From Poriferisodalis sp965204195 (lineage in GTDB: Bacteria > Actinomycetota > Acidimicrobiia > Acidimicrobiales > Poriferisodalaceae), in assembly GCF_965204195.1 (NCBI RefSeq), contig NZ_OZ241975.1, positions 2,976,001-3,040,000 on the forward strand: 64,000 nucleotides of DNA. The letters are read 5' to 3'. Within the stretch, counting starts at the first letter, position 1; every line of letters begins with the position of its first letter. The notes beneath the pieces are model-generated. The model searched no databases. It saw only the letters and a program-made list of their open reading frames with translations, and was not told the DNA's origin. The position numbers and the translations under genes are program-made. Below, piece after piece: positions 39,209 to 46,625 of the stretch.

Positions 39209-40050
39209 CCCGCTACGGGATCGCGGAGTGGTACGGCCACGACCTGCTCGACCTGACCACCACAGAGCGCAGAGACCACGCTGACGCCGCTGTGAACCGC
39301 CGCGAGCGGCCATGCCCCTACCGGCCCGGTCCGTGCAACAAGACGGGCGGGGTGTGCTCTATGCGGCAGTACGACGAACACCGCGGGCGCATCACGTCCG
39401 CAGCCGGGCGAACCGTCATCATGTGCCCCAGCCGCTTCGAGCAAGACCACCTGCTGCTCGAATGGCTGAACGAGATCGTCGGCTTCGGTGCCGATGCGAT
39501 GCTCGCCCGCGAAGTGCCGTTCATGGTCGGCAACACCGGCAAGCCGGCCGGCAAGATCGACCTAGTGGTAGCCACCGAGCAGCACGATCTTCGCTGGTTC
39601 GGGCTAGAGATTCAGGCCGTCTATTTCTCCGGGCCGGGCATGGACGATGAGTTCGTGCGGTACCTGCGAGACGAAGGCACCGAGCCGCTGTACCCCAACG
39701 GGGTGCGCCGCCCCGACTGGCGCTCATCGTCGGCCAAGCGGCTCGCTCCGCAGCTACAGGTCAAGGTGCCCACGCTGCGCAGGTGGGGATCGAAGATCGC
39801 CGTAGCCGTGGACCGCCCGTTCTTCGACTCGATAGGTGGCCCATCGGCTGCCCCGTCGCATGACCTAGACGCAGGCGACGTGATCTGGCTGGTGCCCGAA
39901 GTCGTGGACGGGCAGCTAGCCCGGCGACACTGGGAAGTGCTGACGCTCGAAGCGTCATGCGAGAAACTGCTGGCAGCTACCCCGATCCCGCGAGCTGACT
40001 TCGAGCAGCAACTACGGGAGCGACTGCGACCGTTCAGCGCCGGTGCTTAG
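39205..40050 (+). CDS. NotI-like restriction endonuclease (transposon passenger)
   Basis: A 281-residue protein. Four cysteines (C37, C44, C51, C74) match the iron-binding Cys4 fold described for NotI. The nuclease core shows 'GKIDLVV' (D119) and 'FGLEIQAVY' (E135, Q137), the D...ExQ variant of the PD-(D/E)xK site known from NotI. It overlaps the methyltransferase stop by 4 bp. With the partner methylating adenine, its site is probably not the A-free NotI site GCGGCCGC. It appears intact. Confidence 0.85.
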   Translation: MTRYGIAEWYGHDLLDLTTTERRDHADAAVNRRERPCPYRPGPCNKTGGVCSMRQYDEHRGRITSAAGRTVIMCPSRFEQDHLLLEWLNEIVGFGADAMLAREVPFMVGNTGKPAGKIDLVVATEQHDLRWFGLEIQAVYFSGPGMDDEFVRYLRDEGTEPLYPNGVRRPDWRSSSAKRLAPQLQVKVPTLRRWGSKIAVAVDRPFFDSIGGPSAAPSHDLDAGDVIWLVPEVVDGQLARRHWEVLTLEASCEKLLAATPIPRADFEQQLRERLRPFSAGA

Positions 40051-41221
40051 TCACGTATGTAATCCCCCAGTTTTGGGGTTGGTAGTCGCGTTGTGGGTTG
40101 AGGGTGAGGGCTCGGATGAGTTCTCCGGTGTCGTGGTCGATGACGCGGATGTTGAGTCCGGCGATGAGCAGGATGACTGGGGTGCCTGTGTGGGAGCGGC
40201 CGATGCCGATGTGGTGGAGTCGGCCGTTGTGGCGCAGTGTGACTGAGCCGGTTTTGTCGACGCGGTCTGTGCGGACGCGGTGGTGGGTGGGGCTGTTGTG
40301 GGGTTGGGGTGTGGCTTTGGGCAGGCGCCGGTAGGCGACCGCCGGGGTGGAGCGGCCGAGGCTGCGGTGGGGTCTGCGGTTGTTGTATTCGTCGGTGAAG
40401 TCGTCGAGGTGTGCTTGGAGCTGGTCGACGCTGTGGGCGGGGGGTCGGGCTGCGAGCCATTTTTTGAGGGTCTGCTGGAAGCGCTCGACTTTGCCGCAGG
40501 TTCTGGGGTGGTTGGGGCGGGAGTGCTTCTGTGCGACGCCGAGGTCGGCCAGGAGGGTCTCGAGGGCGTTCTTGCCGCCTCGGCCGCCGGCGTAGCGAGT
40601 GGTGTAGACCATGGCGTTGTCTGACAGCACCGAGGCGGGACACCCGTGCTGGTCTGCTGCTTTTGTGAACGTGTCGGCGACTGCTGGGCCGCTGACTCGC
40701 CGGTGGGCGGTGACCGACAGTGCGTAGCGGGAGCAGTCATCGAGCCAGGTCAGGATCTCGGCTGGGGCGCGGTCGGCGAGCCGAGTGTGGGTGAAGTCGG
40801 TCTGCCAGGTCTCGTTGGGCAGGTCCGCCGCGAATCGCACATAGGAGCTGCGGGGCCGCTTGGCGGGCTCGGGGGTGACCAGGCCCGCCGCGACCAGACG
40901 CCGCCGGATCGTGGAGGGCGACACCATGATCTGGTGACGGCGCTCCAGATGCCACGCGATCGTCGCCGGCCCCGCGTCGAGCCCCTGGGCGGCCAGCTCG
41001 ATGCGCAGGCCCACAACCAGATCGGTCACCGCGTCGGGAACGCGGGCCGGCGAGCTGCGAGGGCGACGCGACCTGGGCTCGAACGCCGCCTCGCCCTCAG
41101 CCCGCCAGCGAGCCACCAGCTTGGTCACCCACGAACGCGACAACCCGTACTGAGCAGCCACATCAGCGTGGGTTCGCCCCTCCACCACAACAGCCATGAT
41201 CACCAGGCGATTCCGCGACAT
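40034..41221 (-). CDS. IS481-family transposase with altered C-terminus
   Basis: An N-terminal helix-turn-helix ('THADVAAQYGLSRSWVTKLV') precedes an integrase core with 'WQTDFTHTRL', 'SVLSDNAMVY' and 'CGKVERFQQTLKKW', the DDE triad. The frame now ends 'QPQN' plus WGITYVTKHRR. The extra residues come from the terminal repeat of the inserted IS1595-family element. Rejoining the flanks restores 'QPQN' followed by TGA, so the original protein was 11 residues shorter. The catalytic core is untouched and the protein may still work, although the element is now 4.2 kb. Confidence 0.93.
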   Translation of the reverse strand: MSRNRLVIMAVVVEGRTHADVAAQYGLSRSWVTKLVARWRAEGEAAFEPRSRRPRSSPARVPDAVTDLVVGLRIELAAQGLDAGPATIAWHLERRHQIMVSPSTIRRRLVAAGLVTPEPAKRPRSSYVRFAADLPNETWQTDFTHTRLADRAPAEILTWLDDCSRYALSVTAHRRVSGPAVADTFTKAADQHGCPASVLSDNAMVYTTRYAGGRGGKNALETLLADLGVAQKHSRPNHPRTCGKVERFQQTLKKWLAARPPAHSVDQLQAHLDDFTDEYNNRRPHRSLGRSTPAVAYRRLPKATPQPHNSPTHHRVRTDRVDKTGSVTLRHNGRLHHIGIGRSHTGTPVILLIAGLNIRVIDHDTGELIRALTLNPQRDYQPQNWGITYVTKHRR

Positions 41222-41364
41222 CGCACACCCTGGACCGCACAGCCGAAGTTCCTATGTCTCGCGACATAAGGTTCCTATGTCCTGAACCACCACACTGCCG
41301 AGGGCGCTGCGCCGGCACCATGCCGCCGTGCTGGCTGCGCCGGCACCATGCCGGCGGTGGGCGC

Positions 41365-41880
41365 TCAACCCGTGGCGGACCAGCCAGTCAGTTCAGTGCG
41401 CTGGATGACGATGGCGGCGCCGACGGGCGGCTCAGCTGCGTACTGCGGGTAGCGCTTGCACAACAACTCGATCGCATGCCGGTGCTGCGCGCCCTCGGTG
41501 TGCACCGCGGCGCGCCCGCGCAGACGCACCCACCACAAGCGCTCCCAGTCGGTGTCGTCGTAGTGCTCGATCAGCATCGTGACCTCGGGGAAGCGTCGAA
41601 CGTTGTCGAGCCGCTTGAGGTCCATGGTTGTCTTGGGCTTGTGGTCGACCGCTGTCACCACCACGTCGTCCTCGAACGCGTAGGTGCAAGGCACCAGGTC
41701 GACGCGCCCGTCGGACCGGATCGTCGCGAGGGTTGCCACCCGTCCCTGCTCGAGCAGCTCCAGCAGTTCAGCGTCTGTCACGGCGCGCCACCCTAGAGCC
41801 CTGAGCAGCGGTTTCAGCGCTCGGAACGCAGATTCCCAATGCTCGGGGAAATTCGCTCTTGGCACCGGACGGGCACCCAA
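41365..41880 (-). CDS. PPOX-class F420-dependent oxidoreductase
   Basis: A split-barrel flavin/F420-binding protein of the pyridoxamine-oxidase-like superfamily. 'GRVATLATIRSDGRVDLVPC' is the typical first strand pair, and 'LWWVRLRGRAAVH' follows later. It resembles the actinobacterial Rv0121-type subgroup that uses F420. The N-terminal 33 residues look foreign, and a GTG at 41781 may be the true start. The substrate is unknown. Confidence 0.82.
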   Translation of the reverse strand: MGARPVPRANFPEHWESAFRALKPLLRALGWRAVTDAELLELLEQGRVATLATIRSDGRVDLVPCTYAFEDDVVVTAVDHKPKTTMDLKRLDNVRRFPEVTMLIEHYDDTDWERLWWVRLRGRAAVHTEGAQHRHAIELLCKRYPQYAAEPPVGAAIVIQRTELTGWSATG

Positions 41881-42023
41881 TAGGTTCGCGAAGGGGCCAG
41901 CCCCCGAGTCATCTCGAAAGAGCCTTCAACCTGAACTCGGGGTGCTGGCCTCTGCCCCATACGGTACCACGACCCGGTGCCGGGCAATCGACCCGTAGCG
42001 CTGCGGGGCACCTGACGTAGCCT

Positions 42024-43202
42024 GTGGCCATGGCCATGACCGAGTCACCGCCGACTCCCAACGGAGCACCGCAGCGCTGGACGTTCCAGTGGAAGGAGCT
42101 GTACGACGAGGTCATCACCACCGGGCTGTGCACCGGCTGCGCCGGATGCGTGATCTCCTGCCCGCACGACGTCATCGGCTACGAGCATGTCCAAGGCGGC
42201 TTCACGCCGTTCCACCTCGAAGAAGAACTCGGCCTCGAAGACTGCGGCCACGGCCAGAAGGGCTGCACGAGCTGCACGCGAGCCTGCCCCCGCTTCCGCA
42301 CGTGGGAAGACGAAGCCGACGACTTCATGTTCGGCCGCCACCGCACCGCCGACGAGCCATCGGGTGTATTCAAGGACATCATCCTGACCAGGGCGTCCGA
42401 CGACTTCGTCCACGAGATCGGCCAGGACGGCGGGCTGGTGTCGGCAATCCTCATCTGGGCGCTCGACCACGGCTACATCGACGCAGCGCTGACGTCCTAC
42501 GTCGGCGAGGGCGAGGGCAACCAATGGACCGCCTCGCCCGGGGTGGCCTTCAACAAAGACGACGTGCTGCGGGGTGCGGGCAGCCGGTACACGTATTCGG
42601 CCAACACGCTCGCCTACGACGAGGCAATGGAGGCCGGCGCGCAGAAGATCGCGCTGGTCGGCATGAGCTGCCAGAGCTCGATCGTTCCAGTGGCCAAATC
42701 GCGCAAGGTCGGCAAGGTCGGCAACCGCTTCGTGCTGAACATCGGGCTGCTGTGCTCGAAGTCGTTCGACGAGGCCATCTTCGAGGAGCTGTTCGAGCAG
42801 AAATACGGGCTGGACCGGCATCGCATCCGCAAGACGAACATCAAGGGCGTGTTCCAGATCTGGACCCACGACGGCGGCTACTACGAGATCAACCTCAAGG
42901 AATGCCACGCCTGGACCCGCGAGGGCTGCAATCACTGCCCCGACTTCGCCGCCGAGCATGCCGACATCTCCACTGGCGGCATCGGCAAGTACAACGACTG
43001 GACCCTCACGATCGTCCGCACCGACATCGGGCGGGAGATCATCATGAAGATGCTCGCCGACGGCTCGCTCATCGGCCGCCCCGGCGACGAGGACCCGGGT
43101 GCCATCGCGCTCATGCACAAGCTCAGCGAGAAATCGCGTGTCCGCTGGCCGAAATTTGCGTGGGACAAGCCGGCGCTGCTGCCCGAGCCCACCAAGAAGT
43201 AG
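42024..43202 (+). CDS. F420 hydrogenase/dehydrogenase beta-subunit-like Fe-S flavoprotein
   Basis: A 392-residue protein. Two [4Fe-4S] ferredoxin clusters are predicted, one from C36-x2-C39-x2-C42-x3-C46 and one using C81, C84 and C88 with C74. The FrhB-type domains follow ('QDGGLVSAILIWAL', 'GMSCQSSIV', 'CNHCPDFAAEHADISTGGIG'). Family members move electrons between F420H2 and ferredoxin or other partners. No hydrogenase subunits are nearby. Start candidates are GTG 42024, ATG 42030 and ATG 42036. Confidence 0.88.
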   Translation: MAMAMTESPPTPNGAPQRWTFQWKELYDEVITTGLCTGCAGCVISCPHDVIGYEHVQGGFTPFHLEEELGLEDCGHGQKGCTSCTRACPRFRTWEDEADDFMFGRHRTADEPSGVFKDIILTRASDDFVHEIGQDGGLVSAILIWALDHGYIDAALTSYVGEGEGNQWTASPGVAFNKDDVLRGAGSRYTYSANTLAYDEAMEAGAQKIALVGMSCQSSIVPVAKSRKVGKVGNRFVLNIGLLCSKSFDEAIFEELFEQKYGLDRHRIRKTNIKGVFQIWTHDGGYYEINLKECHAWTREGCNHCPDFAAEHADISTGGIGKYNDWTLTIVRTDIGREIIMKMLADGSLIGRPGDEDPGAIALMHKLSEKSRVRWPKFAWDKPALLPEPTKK

Positions 43203-43206
43203 GGGG

Positions 43207-43842
43207 CTAGAGGCAGAGGTTCAGGAAGTCGACGATGCCCGGTTGGATCTCGTTGCTTGCGAGGAAGTCGTTCAACCGGTGAGCGGGGACGACTTCCTGA
43301 GCACGGGCCAGCGAGCAGGCGCACAGGCTTCTCATCCGATCTGAACCGGCCGAGCACGCGTCCAGGTACGTCTGCCGTTGAGCATCGGACCATTCGGGCG
43401 GCGGCCCGGCCTCACGGCAGTCCACCAAGGCTCCCGCGAGTTCAGGCGAGAACTCCAGCGCACCAGACATGCGGTCCTCGAATACCTCGAGATCGATCAC
43501 TGTGAGGCTGCCCTCGATGCGGTCGGCCGCGCAGTGGCAGGGCCCGACGAGACCCGCGTCGGCCACACACGCATCCATGAAGGCGATGAGCGGCTCGATC
43601 GCGAGCAACCCCGGTGCGCCAGTGCCGGGCACGGTCGGCGGGGCAAGCGTGCCCGGGTTCCCGAGCCCCGCGTCAGCGCCTGCGGGGCCGGAGCCAGTGG
43701 TCGCCGGCTCCACCTCGACCACCGTGGCCGAGCACGCGAACATGCCCGCCGATGCCAGCAGGGCGGCCACCAGTCGTACGCCCCGCCGGAGGCGGGGCCG
43801 CCTTGATTCAGGCAGGCGCGAGGTTCGCCAGCCGGCGCGCAT
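43207..43842 (-). CDS. putative lipoprotein with Cys-rich C-terminal domain
   Basis: The N-terminus has a positively charged stretch and a hydrophobic helix ending 'LLASAGMFAC', a lipobox-like signal with a lipidated Cys. A Pro/Gly-rich linker follows (about 45-80). The C-terminal domain has several cysteines ('CHCAADRIE', 'CREAG', 'CSLARAQEV') that may form disulfides. I do not recognise the family. It overlaps the 3' end of the uracil-DNA glycosylase gene by 35 bp. Confidence 0.7.
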   Translation of the reverse strand: MRAGWRTSRLPESRRPRLRRGVRLVAALLASAGMFACSATVVEVEPATTGSGPAGADAGLGNPGTLAPPTVPGTGAPGLLAIEPLIAFMDACVADAGLVGPCHCAADRIEGSLTVIDLEVFEDRMSGALEFSPELAGALVDCREAGPPPEWSDAQRQTYLDACSAGSDRMRSLCACSLARAQEVVPAHRLNDFLASNEIQPGIVDFLNLCL

Positions 43843-44557
43843 CGCGGAGCACCGTATCGGCCATGTCGGCGGTGAGACGGCCAGTGAAGGTGTTCTGCTG
43901 ACTGGGATGGAACGAGCAGATGATGCGGGAGATGCCAGCGAGCGGCGGCAGCTCGGCTGACCCTTCGGCGGCGGGCACCTCTACGATTGCACCGTGGCCG
44001 AAGCGGGGTCGCGGCCGCACCCCGCCGATCGTGCACAGCACGCCGTACGCGAATGCGCCCAAGGCGACTGCGACGCGAGCATTGACCAGCAGCGCCAGCT
44101 CGCGCTCGAGGAATGGCCGGCAGGCGTCCCGCTCGGTGGGAGTGGGCTTGTTGGCGGGCGGCGCGCAGCGCACCGCGGCGGTGATGTACGCGTCGCGCAG
44201 CGCGAGCCCGTCGCCGACGCGCACGGAAGTCGGCTGGTTGGCGAAGCCGCAACGATGCAGGGCTGCGTAGAGGAAGTCGCCCGACCGGTCGCCGGTGAAC
44301 ATCCGGCCCGTGCGGTTCGCGCCGTGCGCAGCCGGCGCCAAACCGACGAGCACGACCGCTGCCGCCGGGTCGCCGAAGCCGGGCACGCCGCGGCCCCAGT
44401 AGTCCTCGTCGGCGAACGCCGCCCGCTTGTCGGCGGCGGTCTGCTCGCGCCACCTCACGAGCCGGTCGCAGCGCCTGCATGCTGTGACCTCGTCGTTCAG
44501 CAAGCGCAACGCCGCGATGCGCTCGACATCGCCGGGCGGGCTCGGTGCAGCGCTCAC
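43808..44557 (-). CDS. udgB: family-5 uracil-DNA glycosylase (UdgB)
   Basis: Removes uracil (and often hypoxanthine) from DNA. The signature 'GLAPAAHGANRTGRMFTGDR' is that of UdgB, with Ala in place of the catalytic acidic residue of other families, and 'SFHPSQQNTFTGRL' forms motif 2. The Cys pair in 'CRRCDRLV' and later cysteines should bind an Fe-S cluster. GTG 44557 gives the normal N-terminus; the upstream open frame is antisense to the phosphomutase gene. Confidence 0.93.
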   Translation of the reverse strand: MSAAPSPPGDVERIAALRLLNDEVTACRRCDRLVRWREQTAADKRAAFADEDYWGRGVPGFGDPAAAVVLVGLAPAAHGANRTGRMFTGDRSGDFLYAALHRCGFANQPTSVRVGDGLALRDAYITAAVRCAPPANKPTPTERDACRPFLERELALLVNARVAVALGAFAYGVLCTIGGVRPRPRFGHGAIVEVPAAEGSAELPPLAGISRIICSFHPSQQNTFTGRLTADMADTVLRDARRLANLAPA

Positions 44558-44591
44558 CCTGCGAGTGTGCCAGGCAAGTAGCGTCACCCCG

Positions 44592-45230
44592 GTGCCGAAC
44601 CGAACTCGACCCACACTGCTGCTGTTCGTCCGGCACGGACTCACGCCGACCACCGGCGTCGAGCTGTACGGCCGGCGGCCCGGGGTGCACCTGTCGGAGG
44701 CCGGAACGCAGCAGGCGCAGCGTGCAGCAGAGCGCATCGCCGCAGGCGGACGCCGGGTGGCGGCTGTCTATGCCAGCCCGCTGGAGCGTGCCCAGGAGAC
44801 TGCCGCGCCGATAGCCGCCGCGCTCGGACGCCGCGTGCGCACCCATGACGGCCTCAACGAAGCAGACATGGGCCGCTGGACGGGCCGCAAGCTCAACCAG
44901 CTGCGCAAGCTGGCGGCATGGTCGCAGGTGCAGCGTTATCCCAGCGGCTTTCGCTTCCCCGACGGCGAGACGTTCCGCCAGATGCAGGCGCGCATAGCGG
45001 CGACGGCGAGCGAGCTGGCGTCCCGCCATCGCGGCGCGACCGTTGTCGCCGTCAGCCACGCCGACCCCATTCGGGCGCTGGTGGCAGACGCCATGGGCAC
45101 CCATCTCGATCTCTTCCAGCGGATCGTGGTGTCGCCGTGCTCGGTGACTGCGATCCTGTACACCGCTGACGGCCCCGTCGTGCTGGCCACCAACAGCACG
45201 TCCGACCTCGCAGCATTGGCTCCGGCATGA
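44592..45230 (+). CDS. histidine phosphatase, MSMEG_4193-type putative phosphomutase
   Basis: A 212-residue histidine-phosphatase-superfamily protein. The catalytic 'LLFVRHGLTPTTG' is at the start, with 'ASPLERAQETA' and 'VVAVSHADPIRAL' supplying the other active-site residues. It begins with GTG 44592. Its stop overlaps the DUF3090 start (ATGA). It is the first gene of a three-gene set conserved in actinobacteria; the substrate is unknown. Confidence 0.9.
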   Translation: MPNRTRPTLLLFVRHGLTPTTGVELYGRRPGVHLSEAGTQQAQRAAERIAAGGRRVAAVYASPLERAQETAAPIAAALGRRVRTHDGLNEADMGRWTGRKLNQLRKLAAWSQVQRYPSGFRFPDGETFRQMQARIAATASELASRHRGATVVAVSHADPIRALVADAMGTHLDLFQRIVVSPCSVTAILYTADGPVVLATNSTSDLAALAPA

Positions 45231-45739
45231 GTGACGATTTCGACCTCCGCAATCCCGACACGTTCGTGGCGGGCACCGTCGGGCCGCCCGGCCAGCGGAT
45301 CTTCTTCCTGCAGGCAACCGAGGCCGGCCATGTGGTCTCGCTGAAGCTGGAGAAGGGGCAGGTCTGGGCGCTGGCGAACCTGCTCAGCGAACTGCTCGAA
45401 GGCGAGAGCTACGAAGGACCCGCGGCGGCTTTCGGCGAGCTGGTCGAACCGGTGACCGCCGCATGGACCGTCGGCCGCCTCGCCACCGGCATGGACACCG
45501 AAGGCAAGGTCATCGTGGTGATTGCCGACGAGATCGATGACGATGACGACGACTCCGAAGCCGAGTCGGGCGCTGCGGGCGAGATGTCGGATCCCGACGA
45601 CGATGAGCGCACCGGCGGTCGAGCCCGCATCCATCTCGACTACCCGGCGGCGCTCGGATTTGCTCAGCAAGCACTGCTGCTCGTCGAAGAAGGCCGCGAC
45701 TTCGGCATGCGCAACGGACACCGTCCGCCCAAGACATGA
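45227..45739 (+). CDS. DUF3090 protein
   Basis: A 170-residue soluble protein. 'DLRNPDTFVAGTVGPPGQRIFFLQA' (in parts) and 'VSLKLEKGQVWALANLLSELL' are typical of DUF3090. The C-terminal half has an acidic insert (about 103-128). It is translationally coupled to the phosphatase upstream and is followed by the SCO1664-like gene. The constant grouping suggests a shared, still unknown pathway. Confidence 0.9.
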   Translation: MSDDFDLRNPDTFVAGTVGPPGQRIFFLQATEAGHVVSLKLEKGQVWALANLLSELLEGESYEGPAAAFGELVEPVTAAWTVGRLATGMDTEGKVIVVIADEIDDDDDDSEAESGAAGEMSDPDDDERTGGRARIHLDYPAALGFAQQALLLVEEGRDFGMRNGHRPPKT

Positions 45740-45797
45740 ACGGTGCGGTTCGTGACCGGCCCCAATCGCACTGTCTCTCCATGAATGAGGGCGGCGC

Positions 45798-46571
45798 GTG
45801 AACGCACCCTCCCCACACCACCTGATGCCGACCGACGAGGACGGCGAGCAGCTGAAGCTGCCGGTGATCCGGGATGCGCCTGTGGCAGACGTGCTCGAGG
45901 TGCTGCAGGAGGGCGACATCTCGATCCTGGGACGGATGCCGTACAGCAGCAACGCCACCTTTCTGGTGCAGATCGAGCACGCCACCACACCCACGGCCGC
46001 GATCTACAAGCCCGAGCGGGGAGAGCGGCCGCTGTGGGACTTTCCGTCTGGCCTGTACCGGCGCGAGATCGCTGCGTTCGAGCTGTCTGAGGCTTTGGGA
46101 TGGCACGTCATCCCGCCCACGGTCGAACGGGACGGCCCGCTCGGCGTCGGCTCGGTTCAGCTCTTCATCGACGCGGACTTCACAGAGCACTACTTCACGC
46201 TGGTTGCCGAGGACCGGCACCATGGCGACCTGCGGCGGATCTGCGCGTTCGATTTCATCGCCAATAACACCGACCGCAAGTCGGGTCACTGCTTGGCGTC
46301 GCGCTGGGGGCCGATCTACGGCATCGACCAAGGCCTGTGCTTCGCCAGCGATTTCAAGCTGCGGACGGTCATCTGGGACTTCGGCGGAGAACCGTTCGAC
46401 GAAGAGTTAGACACCGCCATCGGTTCGGCCGCCGATCCGCCTGCCGAACTGACGCATTGGCTGCGGCCTGAGGAGCTCAGCGCCCTGGCCGAACGCGCCG
46501 AATGGCTCGCCGACTTCGGCAAGTTCCCCGACGACGATGGCGGCCGCCGCTGGCCCTGGCCGCTGGTTTAG
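45798..46571 (+). CDS. SCO1664-family protein (PI3/4-kinase-like fold)
   Basis: A 257-residue protein starting at GTG 45798. 'LGRMPYSSNATFLVQI', 'AIYKPERGERPLWDFP', 'REIAAFELSEALGW' and 'FDFIANNTDRKSGHCL' are SCO1664-family features. The K/D/N pattern resembles a phosphatidylinositol-kinase-like catalytic site: Lys in 'AIYKP', Asp-x-x-x-N in 'DFIANNTDRK'. Phosphotransfer or AMPylation is possible but not shown. It is the third gene of the actinobacterial triad. Confidence 0.88.
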   Translation: MNAPSPHHLMPTDEDGEQLKLPVIRDAPVADVLEVLQEGDISILGRMPYSSNATFLVQIEHATTPTAAIYKPERGERPLWDFPSGLYRREIAAFELSEALGWHVIPPTVERDGPLGVGSVQLFIDADFTEHYFTLVAEDRHHGDLRRICAFDFIANNTDRKSGHCLASRWGPIYGIDQGLCFASDFKLRTVIWDFGGEPFDEELDTAIGSAADPPAELTHWLRPEELSALAERAEWLADFGKFPDDDGGRRWPWPLV

Positions 46572-46596
46572 CCAGCGGAAATGTGGCAACCGCTGG
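46572..46596. terminator. hairpin between convergent SCO1664-like gene and etfA
   Basis: CCAGCGG and CCGCTGG form a 7-bp stem with an 11-nt loop directly after the SCO1664-like stop codon. A second imperfect GC-rich hairpin follows before the etfA stop. There is no U-tract. Confidence 0.5.
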
Positions 46597-46625
46597 TCTA
46601 ACCGGCCGCCTCCGCGGCGGGCCGA

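Larger units (their letters stand above)
37194..40067. mobile_element. IS1595-family element carrying methylase and NotI-like endonuclease
   Basis: Both termini begin GGGGATTA and match at 21 of 24 bases as inverted repeats (37194-37217 and 40044-40067). A perfect 8-bp direct repeat, CAGTTTTG, flanks them (37186-37193 and 40068-40075). Eight base pairs is the usual IS1595-family duplication. The 2874-bp element holds transposase, a D12-type DNA methyltransferase and a NotI-like nuclease, all rightward. The nuclease stop codon lies inside the right terminal repeat. Confidence 0.92.
37141..41294. mobile_element. IS481-family element at the tRNA-Arg 3' end, interrupted by an IS1595-family element
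   Basis: The element is bounded by a 14-bp direct repeat, CTGCCGAGGGCGCT, at 37127-37140 and 41295-41308. Its ends begin TGTG on both sides and form imperfect inverted repeats (19 of the first 27 bases match), including GACATnGGAAC. IS481-family members end in TGT and have target duplications of 4-15 bp, so both features fit. Without the inner insertion and one copy of its 8-bp duplication the element would be 1272 bp. Its transposase lies on the minus strand (40034-41221). Confidence 0.88.

Noticed and set aside
37127..41308. Genomic island with attL/attR at tRNA-Arg
   Set aside because: The 14-bp repeat directly abuts TGTG-ended inverted repeats of an IS481-family element and no integrase is present, so a target-site duplication explains it better.
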